Assembly: GCA_002280855.1 (NCBI GenBank)
Contig: NCEU01000006.1
Location: 102,090-134,460, forward strand
Reading direction: 5' to 3'
Source: Sphingomonadales bacterium 32-65-25
GTDB taxonomy: Bacteria; Pseudomonadota; Alphaproteobacteria; Sphingomonadales; Sphingomonadaceae
Length of the DNA: 32,371 nt
Part shown: positions 16,654 to 25,012 of the stretch, piece by piece
How positions within the stretch are numbered: the stretch's first letter is position 1
How the letters are laid out: each line of letters starts with the position of its first letter
The notes under the pieces: generated by a model
The model's database searches: none
What the model saw: the letters and a program-made list of their open reading frames with translations, nothing else
What the model was told of the DNA's origin: nothing
Translations under genes and position numbers: made by a program

Positions 16654-17754
16654 TCAGGGTTGGGTGGTGGCGTCAAAGCTCCACACACCTGGCCCGGTCG
16701 GCAGCCCGGCCCAGCCACGGCGTTCCAGCATGGCTGCGACATCAGCCACACCCTGTCGCCAGTGGACTTGCATCGTGTCGCGGCTGAATTCGCGGCCCTT
16801 GGCAGCGCCCTGCCAGGGTTGATCACGATAGACGAGTTGCGCCACCACGGCCCGGCGGCCTCGCGCCAACCGGTCGAGCAGCTTGGCCTCGGCACTGTCG
16901 CGCAGTTCAGCCGGCAGCTGCGCCGCCAACTTGCTCCACGCCTCGCGCGGGCCGTTCAGGCGGGCCTGGGCATCGGTGGTGAAGCGCGTTCGGCTGGAAA
17001 AGCGGATGTCGGCGGCGCGCTCTTCCACTTCGGGCAGACTGGTGGGCAGCGCCCCGCGCGCCGGGAACAGATCGACCTGAAAAACCGTGAGATCAGCATC
17101 GTCATGATCGTCGAGGACATGATCGAGCGGGGTGTTTGACACCAGCCCGCCATCCCACCACCATTGGCCATCAATCTCCACGGGGGGCAGGCCAGGCGGC
17201 AGCGCCCCCGATGCCATCACGTGGCGCACGTCCAGGCGCTGCTGCGCCGAACAGAAATAGCGGAAATTGCCGGTTTCGACATTGACCGCCCCCACCGCCA
17301 GCCGCACCGGGCCGCCGTTGAGATAGTCCCAGTCCACCAGTTCGTTCAGGCTGTCACGCAGTGGCGTGGTGTCATACAGGGCGGTCTGGCTGCCGCTCTG
17401 CCACGGCCAGCGCGGCCGGAAGAAGCCGGGCGCGCCCCATACGGCGGTGCCAGCCGCTGCCCATTGATGGCGCAGCATCTCGGCCATCATGATGCCGGGC
17501 GGAAACAGGAAATTCAGGCCGGGGCTGCCGGTCACGCGTTCCCAGAAGGTCATCAGCCGTTCGCGGCGGCGATCGGGCGGATTGCCGGCGATCAGCGCGC
17601 CGTTAATGGCCCCAATCGAAATCCCGGCAACAGCCTTGGGGCAATAGCCCATATCGTCGAGGCCTGCGAACACGCCGGCCTGATAGCTACCCAAGGCGCC
17701 GCCGCCCTGCAGCACCAGCACGGGCATGCCGGGCAAGACGGGGATGGTGGCCAC
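16654..17754 (-). CDS. Patatin-like phospholipase with C-terminal DUF3734 domain
   Basis: This 366-residue protein has the Ser-Asp dyad hydrolase motifs. LVLQGGGALGSYQAGVFAGL forms the oxyanion hole, AGISIGAINGALIAGN is the GxSxG nucleophile elbow, and QWWWDGGLVSNTPL carries the DGG aspartate. The region after about residue 240 matches the DUF3734 extension of patatins: VFQVDLFPARG, IRFSSRTRF and RDTMQVHWRQGVADVAAMLE. It probably hydrolyses acyl esters such as phospholipids in the cytoplasm or at the inner membrane; no signal peptide is present. The start is uncertain: GTG at 17754, or ATG at 17727 just before the catalytic core. It follows the PF10118 gene by nine bases and ends in an intrinsic terminator. 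Confidence 0.9.
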   Translation of the reverse strand: MATIPVLPGMPVLVLQGGGALGSYQAGVFAGLDDMGYCPKAVAGISIGAINGALIAGNPPDRRRERLMTFWERVTGSPGLNFLFPPGIMMAEMLRHQWAAAGTAVWGAPGFFRPRWPWQSGSQTALYDTTPLRDSLNELVDWDYLNGGPVRLAVGAVNVETGNFRYFCSAQQRLDVRHVMASGALPPGLPPVEIDGQWWWDGGLVSNTPLDHVLDDHDDADLTVFQVDLFPARGALPTSLPEVEERAADIRFSSRTRFTTDAQARLNGPREAWSKLAAQLPAELRDSAEAKLLDRLARGRRAVVAQLVYRDQPWQGAAKGREFSRDTMQVHWRQGVADVAAMLERRGWAGLPTGPGVWSFDATTQP

Positions 17755-17763
17755 GCCTGTGGA

Positions 17764-18603
17764 TCAGGCCAGAACTGGCGTCGGCGCCGTTTCGTGTGCA
17801 GCGATCAGCGCGCGATCATCATGGTCCCACGGATGAAATCCGGGGCGGAAATAGCTGGCCCATGGCAGCGCCACCTGGCGCAGCACGCCGGGCGTGCCCA
17901 GCAGATACCACCACAGCCGCGCCTTGGCCCGCCATCCGGTGATGCCGTCTTGCGCCAGCAAGGCCAGCGCATCATTCACCCGGTTCGCGATGAAATTACG
18001 CGAGACGCGGAAGAACACCAGGCTGCGGATCGCCCAGCGTTTCGCCGGCTTCAGGCTGCGGGTGATGTGCATATAGGTATCGAAGGCGACACCCTTGTGC
18101 TCGATTTCCTCGATGGCATGCCAGATCCACATCGCGCGGGTTTCAGCCGACGCGCCGTCGAACTGCTGGCCGGCGCGCGCCAGCATGGCATGGGCGAAGA
18201 TGGCGGTGAAATGTTCCAGGCTCACCGTCACCAGCAATTGCGCCACCGGGTGGGTGGTGCGCGCCTGCACCAGGCTGTCGGCGATGCGCTTGTCGATGGC
18301 GGCGATGTCGTAACCGGCACCCGTCACCAGCCGATTGAAGGCAACATGCTCACGGGTATGGTGGGCTTCCTGTTTCACGAACTGGTCGATCTGCGCGGCA
18401 AGCTCCGCTGGTACCTGATCCCGGAACCGCCGCACGGTTTCGATGAAAAAGGCTTCGCCGGCCGGGAAACTGGCCGAAAGCGCATTGTGCCAGGCAGTGG
18501 CAACAGCATCGCCGCCCAGCCACCAGCGGCCGCGCACTTCATCGCGACCAAAGCGCAGGTTGCGCGGGGTGATGGCCAGATCAGCCGGTGCTGCGGAAGC
18601 CAT
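17764..18603 (-). CDS. PF10118-type putative metal-dependent hydrolase
   Basis: This 279-residue protein has the predicted di-metal, ferritin-like helical fold of PF10118. Repeated Glu/His motifs are visible in order: FFIETVRRF, FVKQEAHHTREHVAFN, VSLEHFTAIFAHAML, and WHAIEEIEHKGVAFDTYMH. The EAHH and EEIEHK motifs are strong candidate metal ligands. The reaction is not established for the family despite its name. Its ATG overlaps the FKBP stop by one base (TAATG), and nine bases separate its stop from the patatin start. Co-translation with a lipase suggests, but does not show, a role in lipid or membrane metabolism. Confidence 0.88.
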   Translation of the reverse strand: MASAAPADLAITPRNLRFGRDEVRGRWWLGGDAVATAWHNALSASFPAGEAFFIETVRRFRDQVPAELAAQIDQFVKQEAHHTREHVAFNRLVTGAGYDIAAIDKRIADSLVQARTTHPVAQLLVTVSLEHFTAIFAHAMLARAGQQFDGASAETRAMWIWHAIEEIEHKGVAFDTYMHITRSLKPAKRWAIRSLVFFRVSRNFIANRVNDALALLAQDGITGWRAKARLWWYLLGTPGVLRQVALPWASYFRPGFHPWDHDDRALIAAHETAPTPVLA

Positions 18604-19025
18604 TACTGCACCGCCAGCAGTTCAACGTCGAAGATCAGCGTCGCGCCGGGCGGGATCACGCCGCCGGCACCGCGTTCGCCATAGCCGGCTTCTGGCGGCA
18701 CGATCAGCGTGCGCTGGCCGCCCACCTTCATGCCGGCCACGCCTTCGTCCCAGCCCAGGATGACTTCACCCAGGCCCAGCGTGAAGATGAAGGGCTGGCC
18801 GCGATCACGCGAGGAATCGAACTTCGTGCCCTTGCCACCGTCCAGATAGAGCCAGCCAGTGTAATGCACCGCCACGGCGCGGCCCGGTTCGGCGAGGCCG
18901 CCGGTGCCTTCCTTCACCTCGGTCACCTTGGTGCCGCCGGGCAGCACTGCCTGTTGTGCGGCGGCTGTGGTGGCCGTCATGGTAGCGACAGAGGCAGCCA
19001 AAGCGGCAATGGAGGCGGCAGACAT
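18603..19025 (-). CDS. Secreted FKBP-type peptidyl-prolyl cis-trans isomerase
   Basis: This is a single-domain FKBP of 140 residues. An N-terminal Ala-rich signal peptide (about 25 residues, ending TTAAAQQA) points to the periplasm. The isomerase core is complete: AVHYTGWLYLDGGKGTKFDSS, FTLGLGEVILGWDEGVAGMKVGGQR, VPPEAGYG and GVIPPGATLIFDVELL. The ATG at 19025 was chosen because AGGAA lies eight bases upstream; the frame is open to 19085 but would overlap an unrelated region. It starts 57 bases after the dienelactone-hydrolase-like gene and is translationally coupled to the PF10118 gene. Confidence 0.92.
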   Translation of the reverse strand: MSAASIAALAASVATMTATTAAAQQAVLPGGTKVTEVKEGTGGLAEPGRAVAVHYTGWLYLDGGKGTKFDSSRDRGQPFIFTLGLGEVILGWDEGVAGMKVGGQRTLIVPPEAGYGERGAGGVIPPGATLIFDVELLAVQ

Positions 19026-19081
19026 GGGAAAATTCCTGTAGTTGCAGTGCAGCAGCGATGTGGCCGCAGTTGCGCTGGCAA

Positions 19082-19873
19082 TCAAGAGGGCACAGCGTCA
19101 CCAATCCCAAGCCGATGTTGCAGAAAGCCAATAACCCGGGTTTCCGCCGCCTTGCCGGGGCCATCATCGGGCAGATGCACGGTCAGTACGCTGTGCGGGG
19201 CCATGCCGGTGCCGGTGCGGGCATGTTCATCAGCCAGTTCAATGGTTTCGACTCGGCCGGGGAACTCGCGCTCATAGCGACGGAAGCGGGCATCGGGCAC
19301 CAGCGCATCAGACCGGTAGCGCAGCGCGAGGAGCGACAGATCCTCCTTCTCGAACCGCGCCCGCGCGCAGGCGATCTCGGCCGGGGTCGCATCGATGCCG
19401 CCAGTCTTGGCGCCGCGGATGGGGAGGCTGGGCTGGCTCAAGACCGGGGCGATGACGCTGGGTTCCGTCATCATCGCCAGCGCGAAACCGCCGGTGAAGC
19501 ACATGCCCACCGCCCCCACGCCCGGCCCGCCGCATTCTTCATGCGCCTGTTTCGCCAACGCCCGCAGCCAATCGACAATCGGGCTGGAGCGGCCGTCGGA
19601 CCAAGCCGAAAACTCGCGGCGGATGCAGATGTTGAGAAACAATTGCTTCACCGCCGCAGCTTTCGTGGGCACCGAACCGGGCGTGCCAAACAGGCTGGGG
19701 CAAATCACGGTCATGCCGGCCGCCGCCAGCTGGTCGGCAAAATCGATCACCAGCGTGTGCAACGCCGGGACTTCGTGGATGACGATCACGGCCGGGCCGC
19801 TGCCGCGCCGGTAAACGGGCCGCGTGTAAGGGCCGGCGGTAAAATTGCTGAGGCTGTAGTCGGACAATGGCAT
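19082..19873 (-). CDS. Dienelactone hydrolase-family protein
   Basis: This 263-residue alpha/beta hydrolase has the family start GPAVIVIHEVPALHTLVIDFADQLAAAGMTV and the nucleophile motif GAVGMCFTGGFAL, with Cys instead of Ser as in true dienelactone hydrolases. The late LADEHARTGTGMAPHSVLTV supplies the expected His region. No aromatic-degradation genes are near, so a role in chlorocatechol breakdown is unlikely and the substrate is unknown. The ATG at 19873 follows GGGGGAA. The 131 bases between this start and tRNA-Lys hold no other gene that I can see. Confidence 0.88.
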   Translation of the reverse strand: MPLSDYSLSNFTAGPYTRPVYRRGSGPAVIVIHEVPALHTLVIDFADQLAAAGMTVICPSLFGTPGSVPTKAAAVKQLFLNICIRREFSAWSDGRSSPIVDWLRALAKQAHEECGGPGVGAVGMCFTGGFALAMMTEPSVIAPVLSQPSLPIRGAKTGGIDATPAEIACARARFEKEDLSLLALRYRSDALVPDARFRRYEREFPGRVETIELADEHARTGTGMAPHSVLTVHLPDDGPGKAAETRVIGFLQHRLGIGDAVPS

Positions 19874-20004
19874 GGATGATTCCCCCTTTTGGCAGAGTGC
19901 GTTGGGGGCAGTGTGTTGGCAAGGTGCGGTCGTGATGGGCCCGGCCGGCCTTGAGCGAGCTCTGGCGTTTGCGCCTCCCACCGCCACCAAGCTGTGCTGC
20001 GGCT

Positions 20005-20081
20005 TGGTGGGTCCTTCGGGACTTGAACCCGAAACCTACCGCTTAAAAGGCGGGCGCTCTAACCGATTGAGCTAAGGACCC
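20005..20081 (-). tRNA. tRNA-Lys (anticodon TTT)
   Basis: The minus strand folds as a 77-base cloverleaf. The acceptor stem is GGGTCCT/AGGACCC, the D arm is GCTC...GAGC, the anticodon loop is CTTTTAA, and the T arm is TCGGG TTCAAGT CCCGA. Discriminator A and an encoded CCA end follow. The anticodon stem has four pairs plus a C27-T43 mismatch at its base. It lies between folK and the dienelactone-hydrolase-like gene on the same strand. Confidence 0.95.
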
Positions 20082-20113
20082 CCAAAAGCCGCTGGCAGCA
20101 TTGGGCGCGCGCA

Positions 20114-20602
20114 TCAGGCGCGGGGCAGGCCTTTAGGGCGAAGCGCGCGGGCGTGCAACTGTCTTGCACTATGCCCCGTCACCGGATGCCGCCAATCGGG
20201 CGCGACCATCACCAGAGGATCAAGCACGAAACGCCGTTCAGCAAGGCGCGGGTGCGGCACGGCAAGGCCGGGCAGACGCAACTGAGTAGCGCCGGCGGCA
20301 AGAATATCGAGATCCAGCACCCGATCCCCCCAGCGTTGCCCGCGCCTGCGGCCAAAGCCCCGCTCGATATCTTTCAGCGCACCCAGAAGATCAGGCAGGC
20401 TGCCACCCCACTCCAAAGCCGCCACCGCATTGGCATAGCGGCGGCTGCCCGGGCCGATCGGGGCCGTCGTGAAGATGGGCGATACGCGCTCCACCAGGCC
20501 CAGCCCCGCCAATGCCATCAGCGCCGCGCGCACCACGCCCGCCGGCCGGCCATGGCGGCCATGGCAGCGGTTCGATCCCAACGCGACAAGTATGATTGCC
20601 AT
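20114..20602 (-). CDS. folK: 2-amino-4-hydroxy-6-hydroxymethyldihydropteridine diphosphokinase (HPPK)
   Basis: FolK transfers pyrophosphate from ATP to 6-hydroxymethyl-7,8-dihydropterin, the product of FolB encoded at 3.5 kb. The 162-residue protein has ILVALGSN at the start, then SPIFTTAPIGPGSRRYANAVAALEW. The ATP/metal motif is RWGDRVLDLDILAAG, with the two Asp ligands, followed by VPHPRLAERRFVLDPL. The usual GPR before the LDLDIL motif is WGD here, a small departure. The ATG at 20602 follows AGGATAAT. It is divergent from the glycosylase gene, 29 bases between starts. Confidence 0.93.
   Translation of the reverse strand: MAIILVALGSNRCHGRHGRPAGVVRAALMALAGLGLVERVSPIFTTAPIGPGSRRYANAVAALEWGGSLPDLLGALKDIERGFGRRRGQRWGDRVLDLDILAAGATQLRLPGLAVPHPRLAERRFVLDPLVMVAPDWRHPVTGHSARQLHARALRPKGLPRA
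20130..20158 (-). promoter_or_regulatory. Possible promoter of tRNA-Lys, inside the folK 3' end
   Basis: On the minus strand, TTGCAC and TAAAGG are separated by exactly 17 bases, about 49 bases before the mature tRNA-Lys 5' end. The layout matches the candidate before tRNA-Gln (TTGACC, 17 bases, TAAACG). It would give tRNA-Lys its own transcript from within folK. This is inference from a two-site resemblance only. Confidence 0.35.
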
Positions 20603-20631
20603 ATTATCCTGAGCCCCTACAGGCATGGGTG

Positions 20632-21276
20632 ATGACTGACGAGACCCTGCACCCCGGAACTCCGCCAAAGGATTGCGCCTTGTGCCCGCGCCTCGCCGCC
20701 TATCGTACCGAGCAGGTGGCCCGCCATCCCGGCTGGTGGAACGCCCCCGTACCACCGCTTGGTGATGCTTCGGCTTGGCTCGCCATCGTCGGTCTCGCAC
20801 CCGGCCTGAAGGGCGCCAACCGCACCGGCAAGCCATTCCATGGTGATGAAGCCGGCAAGATGCTGTTTGGCACGCTGGCCGAACTGGGGCTGGCCACCGA
20901 AACACCCGATGGCTGGGATGCACCGGGCCTGTTCATCACCAACGCGGTCGCCTGCGCCCCGCCCGGAAACCTGCCCGAAACGGCGGAAAAACAGAATTGC
21001 CGGCCTTATCTGGCCGAACAGCTCGCCGCCCTGCCCGGCCTGAAGGTCGTGGTGGCGCTGGGCGACACTGCCCACCAGGCCGCGATCAAGGCGCTTGGCG
21101 GCAAGCTGCCCAAATATCGTTTTGGCCACGGCGTCGCGCACAAGCTGCCATCGGGCGTGGCGCTGGTGGACAGCTATCATTGCAGCCGCTTGAACACCAA
21201 CACCGGCCTGCTGACGCCGGAAATGTTCAAGGCGGCGCTCGAAACCGCGATGGCGGTAGGCGCCCCGCAGCCCTGA
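20632..21276 (+). CDS. Uracil-DNA glycosylase family protein, family 5 (UdgB)-like
   Basis: This 214-residue predicted base-excision enzyme has a cysteine pair near the N-terminus (DCALCPRL) that could be part of an iron-sulfur site. Motif A is IVGLAPGLKGANRTGKPFHGDEAG, where GLAPG in place of GxDP and the ANRTG segment are typical of family 5 (UdgB). NAVACAPPGN follows, and motif B is SYHCSRLNTNTG. The lack of an acidic residue in motif A fits UdgB rather than family 4. These enzymes remove uracil and sometimes hypoxanthine or other deaminated bases. The ATG at 20632 was chosen; an earlier TTG at 20596 would overlap folK's start. Confidence 0.85.
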   Translation: MTDETLHPGTPPKDCALCPRLAAYRTEQVARHPGWWNAPVPPLGDASAWLAIVGLAPGLKGANRTGKPFHGDEAGKMLFGTLAELGLATETPDGWDAPGLFITNAVACAPPGNLPETAEKQNCRPYLAEQLAALPGLKVVVALGDTAHQAAIKALGGKLPKYRFGHGVAHKLPSGVALVDSYHCSRLNTNTGLLTPEMFKAALETAMAVGAPQP

Positions 21277-21445
21277 ACGCGCGCCGCCCGCTGTCCTACA
21301 CGGGCAATGCCTGTCATCATGGCGCTGCCTGGGATGCGACGCGGGCCGGTGCGGGCGGGAACAAAAATTCCCAATTCGATACAAAACGTCAAAACTGGCA
21401 AAACACCGCCGCAACCCGGTGCGTCAGGTAACGCTCTTTGAACAC

Positions 21446-22309
21446 TCAGATATCCTGGGCCAGCCGCCCGTAAAGCTCGGGCCGGCGGTCACGGAAGAAA
21501 CCGAAGGCGGCGCGGTGGCGGGCGGCAAGATCAAGGTCGAACGTCGCCTTCACCATGCCCGGCGTGTGGTCATCCAGATCATCGACGATGTCGCCGCGCT
21601 GATCGCAGGCGAAGCTGGTGCCGTAGAATGTCTGCGCCTGCGGCGTCCCGGCCTCTTCGGTGCCGATGCGGTTGCAGGCCAACACCGGCACGACGTTCGA
21701 TACGGCGTGGCCCACCATCGCCCGGCGCCATAACCGGCGGGTGTCAAGGTCGGGATCATGCGGCTCCGTGCCGATGGCTGTCGGATAGAGCAGCAGTTCG
21801 GCGCCCATCAGCATCATCGCGCGGGCGGTTTCGGGGTACCATTGGTCCCAGCAGATGCCGACGCCGATCACACCCTTCTTGGTGTTCCACACCTTGAAAC
21901 CGGTGTTGCCGGGGCGGAAATAGAATTTTTCCTCATAGCCCGGCCCGTCAGGGATATGGCTCTTGCGATAGACGCCCATCACGTTGCCGCCATCGTCGAT
22001 CATGGCCAGGCTGTTGTAATGATGGTGGCCGTCCTTCTCGAAGAAGGAACAGGGGATGTAGGTCTTCGTTTCCAGCGCCACTTCGCGCATCGCGGCGACG
22101 GCCGGGTGCTTGTCCAGCGGCAGGGCATTGATGAACAGGCCTTCGTCTTCGTGCCGGCAGAAATAATGGCCTTCGAACAATTCCGGCGGCAGCACGACAT
22201 CGACGCCGTCAGCAGCGGCGCGGGCAGCGGCGGCGGTCATGGCGATATCGGCATCGCGATTACCGGAAAAGGCCAGTTGCAGGCCGGCGACGGTGATGGT
22301 GCGGGTCAT
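21446..22309 (-). CDS. aguB: N-carbamoylputrescine amidase
   Basis: AguB hydrolyses N-carbamoylputrescine to putrescine, ammonia and CO2. This 287-residue nitrilase-superfamily protein has the Glu-Lys-Cys triad in PPELFEGHYF, YRKSHIPDGPGYEEKFYF and GVGICWDQWYPE. The IPDGPGYEEKFYF and NRIGTE segments are diagnostic for this branch. AGGGG lies about nine bases before the ATG. It lies 55 bases after aguA on the same strand, completing the agmatine-to-putrescine route. The 169-base convergent gap to the glycosylase gene holds no clear terminator. Confidence 0.96.
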   Translation of the reverse strand: MTRTITVAGLQLAFSGNRDADIAMTAAAARAAADGVDVVLPPELFEGHYFCRHEDEGLFINALPLDKHPAVAAMREVALETKTYIPCSFFEKDGHHHYNSLAMIDDGGNVMGVYRKSHIPDGPGYEEKFYFRPGNTGFKVWNTKKGVIGVGICWDQWYPETARAMMLMGAELLLYPTAIGTEPHDPDLDTRRLWRRAMVGHAVSNVVPVLACNRIGTEEAGTPQAQTFYGTSFACDQRGDIVDDLDDHTPGMVKATFDLDLAARHRAAFGFFRDRRPELYGRLAQDI

Positions 22310-22364
22310 GATTTCGCCCCTAGCGCACGAATGTGGCGGGCGAAAGATGCCCTCAAGTCTTGGC

Positions 22365-23339
22365 CTATTTGGGCTGCTGCTGGGTGATGCAGTGGAAACT
22401 GCCGCCGCCGGTGAGGATATGGTCGGCGCGCATGCCGATCACCTCACGTTCTGGGAACAGCGCGGCGATGGCCTTCACCGCGTCATCATCGCTGGCGGCA
22501 CCATAAAGCGGCACCACCACCACGGCATTGGCGATGTAGAAATTCATGTGACTGGCCGGGATGATCTCGCCATCGCGCAGCACCTTGCCCGGCGACGGGA
22601 TCGGCACAATCTCCAGCCCGAAATCGCGGGCACGATCCCAGGCGTCTTCGTAGACATCCTTGTTGGGATCATCCTTGCCCGCCGCCACCGGAAGCGCCAG
22701 ACGGCCCGGCGCCACGAAGCGCGCCAGATTGTCGACATGGCCATCGGTGTGATCGTTCAGCAACCCCTCGCCCAGCCACAACACCCGATCCAGGCCCAGA
22801 TCGCGGCGCAGATGGCTTTCTACTTCCACCCGATCCATCTTGGGGTTGCGGTTGGGATTGAGCAGGCATTGCTCGGTCGTCACCACCAGGCCCGTGCCAT
22901 CCACATCGATAGCGCCGCCTTCGAGGACCCAGCCGTGCTTTGCCAACGGCGTTTTCGTCATATTGGCAACAAAGGCGGCAACGCCCTCGTCGCCGGGCAG
23001 ATCATATTTGCCGCCCCAGAAATTGAAGCGAAAGCCCGCAGCCGCCATGCCGTGCGGCGATTGCAGGAACAACGGCCCGGTGTCGCGCAGCCAGATATCG
23101 CCAAAGCCATAATCGTGCAGCCGCACATCTGCATCGCCCAGCAACGCCCGAGCAGCGGCAGCGGCTTCGGCATTTGCCACCAGCAGTTCAACGCGCTCGC
23201 CCCTGGCAATGGCTCGCACCATGGCTGCGACTTCTTCCTGCGCCGGGGCCAGATCGTCCTCCCACAGCTCTGCATGGGAGGGAAAGGCCGTCCAGGTTGC
23301 AGCATGCGGCGCCCACTCGGCGGGCTGGCGGGCAGTCAT
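22365..23339 (-). CDS. aguA: Agmatine deiminase
   Basis: AguA converts agmatine to N-carbamoylputrescine, the substrate of the adjacent aguB product. The 324-residue protein has the guanidino-modifying-enzyme motifs: FGDIWLRDTGP, VLEGGAIDVDG, NDHTDGHVDNLARF (catalytic His/Asp), ASHMNFYIAN and the C-terminal nucleophile GGGSFHCITQQQP. The ATG at 23339 overlaps the stop of the M28 peptidase gene (TAATG), and its AGGAG ribosome-binding site lies inside that gene's last codons. No arginine decarboxylase is in the window, so the agmatine source is encoded elsewhere or external. Confidence 0.97.
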   Translation of the reverse strand: MTARQPAEWAPHAATWTAFPSHAELWEDDLAPAQEEVAAMVRAIARGERVELLVANAEAAAAARALLGDADVRLHDYGFGDIWLRDTGPLFLQSPHGMAAAGFRFNFWGGKYDLPGDEGVAAFVANMTKTPLAKHGWVLEGGAIDVDGTGLVVTTEQCLLNPNRNPKMDRVEVESHLRRDLGLDRVLWLGEGLLNDHTDGHVDNLARFVAPGRLALPVAAGKDDPNKDVYEDAWDRARDFGLEIVPIPSPGKVLRDGEIIPASHMNFYIANAVVVVPLYGAASDDDAVKAIAALFPEREVIGMRADHILTGGGSFHCITQQQPK

Positions 23340-24970
23340 TATTTCACTCCTGCGCGGCTTTGGTCGCGGATCGTGCGGAATTCGCTGTCGGGAAGCCAGT
23401 TAGGCCAGTCGCGGCCATTGGCCAGCGTGCGGGCGAAATCGGCAAACAGCGTCAGATCCTGCACCGCGCCGCCCCAATCCCAGTTGGGATCATATTCGTC
23501 AGATGGCTGGTGATAGCGGTTATCGACAAAATCATTGGCCGCAACCTGCACCGCGCCCGGCGGCTTGCCGATCAGTTCGCCGCCGCCGATCGCCATCAGC
23601 ATCGGCACGCCCTGCCGGGCGAGGCTGAAATGGTCGGACCGGAAATAGCGACCTTTTTCCGGCGAGGCTTCCGGCACCAGCCGGCGCCCCTGCGCGGCCG
23701 CCAGCCGGGTCGCCAGCGCCTCCAGTTCCGATTGGCCGGCGCCGGTGATGGTGAAGCCGTCAAGCGCGCCATTCATCGACAGCACATCCATGTTGACGCC
23801 GCCCACCGTCTTGCTGAGCGGGAAGATCGGATGGTCGGCATACCAGGCCGAACCGAACAGCCCGGCTTCCTCCAGGGTCACCGCCATGAACAGCAGACTG
23901 CGCTCCGTACGCGGCGCCCGGGCAAAATGCCCGGCCAGGGCCAGTACGCCGGCCGTGCCCGACGCATTGTCCAGCGCGCCATTGCAGATATCGTCACCGC
24001 TCGCATCGGCCTTGCAGCGGCCGACATGGTCCCAGTGCGCGGTCACCAGCACCACCTCGTCCGGCCGCGTCTTGCCGGGCAGCAGGCCGACGACATTGTG
24101 CGAAACCGACCGTTCCACCTTGTTCTCGAGCGTCAGCGATGCCTTCAGGCCGGTGGTGATGGCACGGAAGTCGGGCCGGCTGGCGGCCTGTTCCAGCCGG
24201 GCCAGATCATGGCCGGCGCTTGCCAGCACTCGTGCCGCCGCAGCCCGCGTGATCCAGCCCTGAACCTGCAGCACCGGCTGCGCCGCGCTGCCCTGATCCA
24301 GGCCCAGCGATGGCCGCCCGACGCTAGTGCCGATCACGCCCCACGGATAGCCGGCCGGTTCATCATCATGGATGACCAGCGCCGCGGCCGCGCCCTGGCG
24401 CAGCGCTTCCTCATATTTGTAGGTGTAGCGACCATAATAGGTAATCGCGCGGCCGTTGAACGGCCCGGCGGCCTCGCCCATCGCCGGCGTCCGCCAGTCA
24501 GGATCATTAACCAGCACCAGCACCGTCTTGCCGCGCACATCGACGCCCGCATAATCGTTCCAGCCGCGTTCCGGTGCGACGATGCCGTGGCCGACGAAAA
24601 CGATGTCAGACGCGTTCACGCTCACCTGGCTCTGCGGCAGCCGGGTCGCCACGGCCACATCGCTGTTCATCGCCAGCGCGATCGGCTCTTTTCCGCCCGC
24701 AACACGCAATTGCGCGGCCGGATCGGTGGTGATCGAAACCAGCGGCACCGGCTGCAGCCATATCCCGTTATAGCCGGGCTTCAGGCCAATGGCGGCCATG
24801 CGCTGCGCCAGATAGGCGATGGTCTTGGCCTCACCGGGCGTGGTCGGCGCGCGGCCTTCGAACGCGTTTGACGCCAATGTTTCGACGTCCCGCTTCATCT
24901 GGGCGACATCGATTGCAGGCGCCGGGGCGGCGGCGGTCAGCAGCAGGGCAAGAGGCAGGATGAATCGCAT
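23339..24970 (-). CDS. Secreted M28-family metallopeptidase
   Basis: This 543-residue protein has a Sec signal peptide (MRFILPLALLLTAAAPAPA), so it is exported. The M28 aminopeptidase core shows the two-zinc ligands in order: TAHWDHVG (His), CNGALDNASGTAGVLALA (bridging Asp), TLEEAGLFGS (catalytic Glu and ligand Glu), GVNMDVLS (Asp) and YFRSDHFSLARQGVP (His). An inserted PA-type domain lies at about residues 110-260. Cysteines in GRCKADASGDDICNG flank the active site and may pair. Substrates are peptides or other N-blocked amines and are unknown. It is 42 bases after rlmE and overlaps aguA. Confidence 0.93.
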   Translation of the reverse strand: MRFILPLALLLTAAAPAPAIDVAQMKRDVETLASNAFEGRAPTTPGEAKTIAYLAQRMAAIGLKPGYNGIWLQPVPLVSITTDPAAQLRVAGGKEPIALAMNSDVAVATRLPQSQVSVNASDIVFVGHGIVAPERGWNDYAGVDVRGKTVLVLVNDPDWRTPAMGEAAGPFNGRAITYYGRYTYKYEEALRQGAAAALVIHDDEPAGYPWGVIGTSVGRPSLGLDQGSAAQPVLQVQGWITRAAAARVLASAGHDLARLEQAASRPDFRAITTGLKASLTLENKVERSVSHNVVGLLPGKTRPDEVVLVTAHWDHVGRCKADASGDDICNGALDNASGTAGVLALAGHFARAPRTERSLLFMAVTLEEAGLFGSAWYADHPIFPLSKTVGGVNMDVLSMNGALDGFTITGAGQSELEALATRLAAAQGRRLVPEASPEKGRYFRSDHFSLARQGVPMLMAIGGGELIGKPPGAVQVAANDFVDNRYHQPSDEYDPNWDWGGAVQDLTLFADFARTLANGRDWPNWLPDSEFRTIRDQSRAGVK

Positions 24971-25012
24971 GACCGATGCTTGCCAGTGCGCGGCGTGCGA
25001 CGCAATGTCTGC

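Noticed and set aside
19874..20081. Extension of the dienelactone-hydrolase-like gene upstream to 19990
   Set aside because: The added residues lack family similarity, and a good ribosome-binding site marks the ATG at 19873.
21355..21375. GGGAA/TTCCC inverted repeat between the glycosylase gene and aguB as a terminator
   Set aside because: The stem is only five base pairs and no T-run follows on either strand.
23174..24871. A 565-codon open frame antisense to the M28 peptidase gene
   Set aside because: Composition and overlap show it is a shadow of aguA and the M28 gene, whose active-site motifs are complete.
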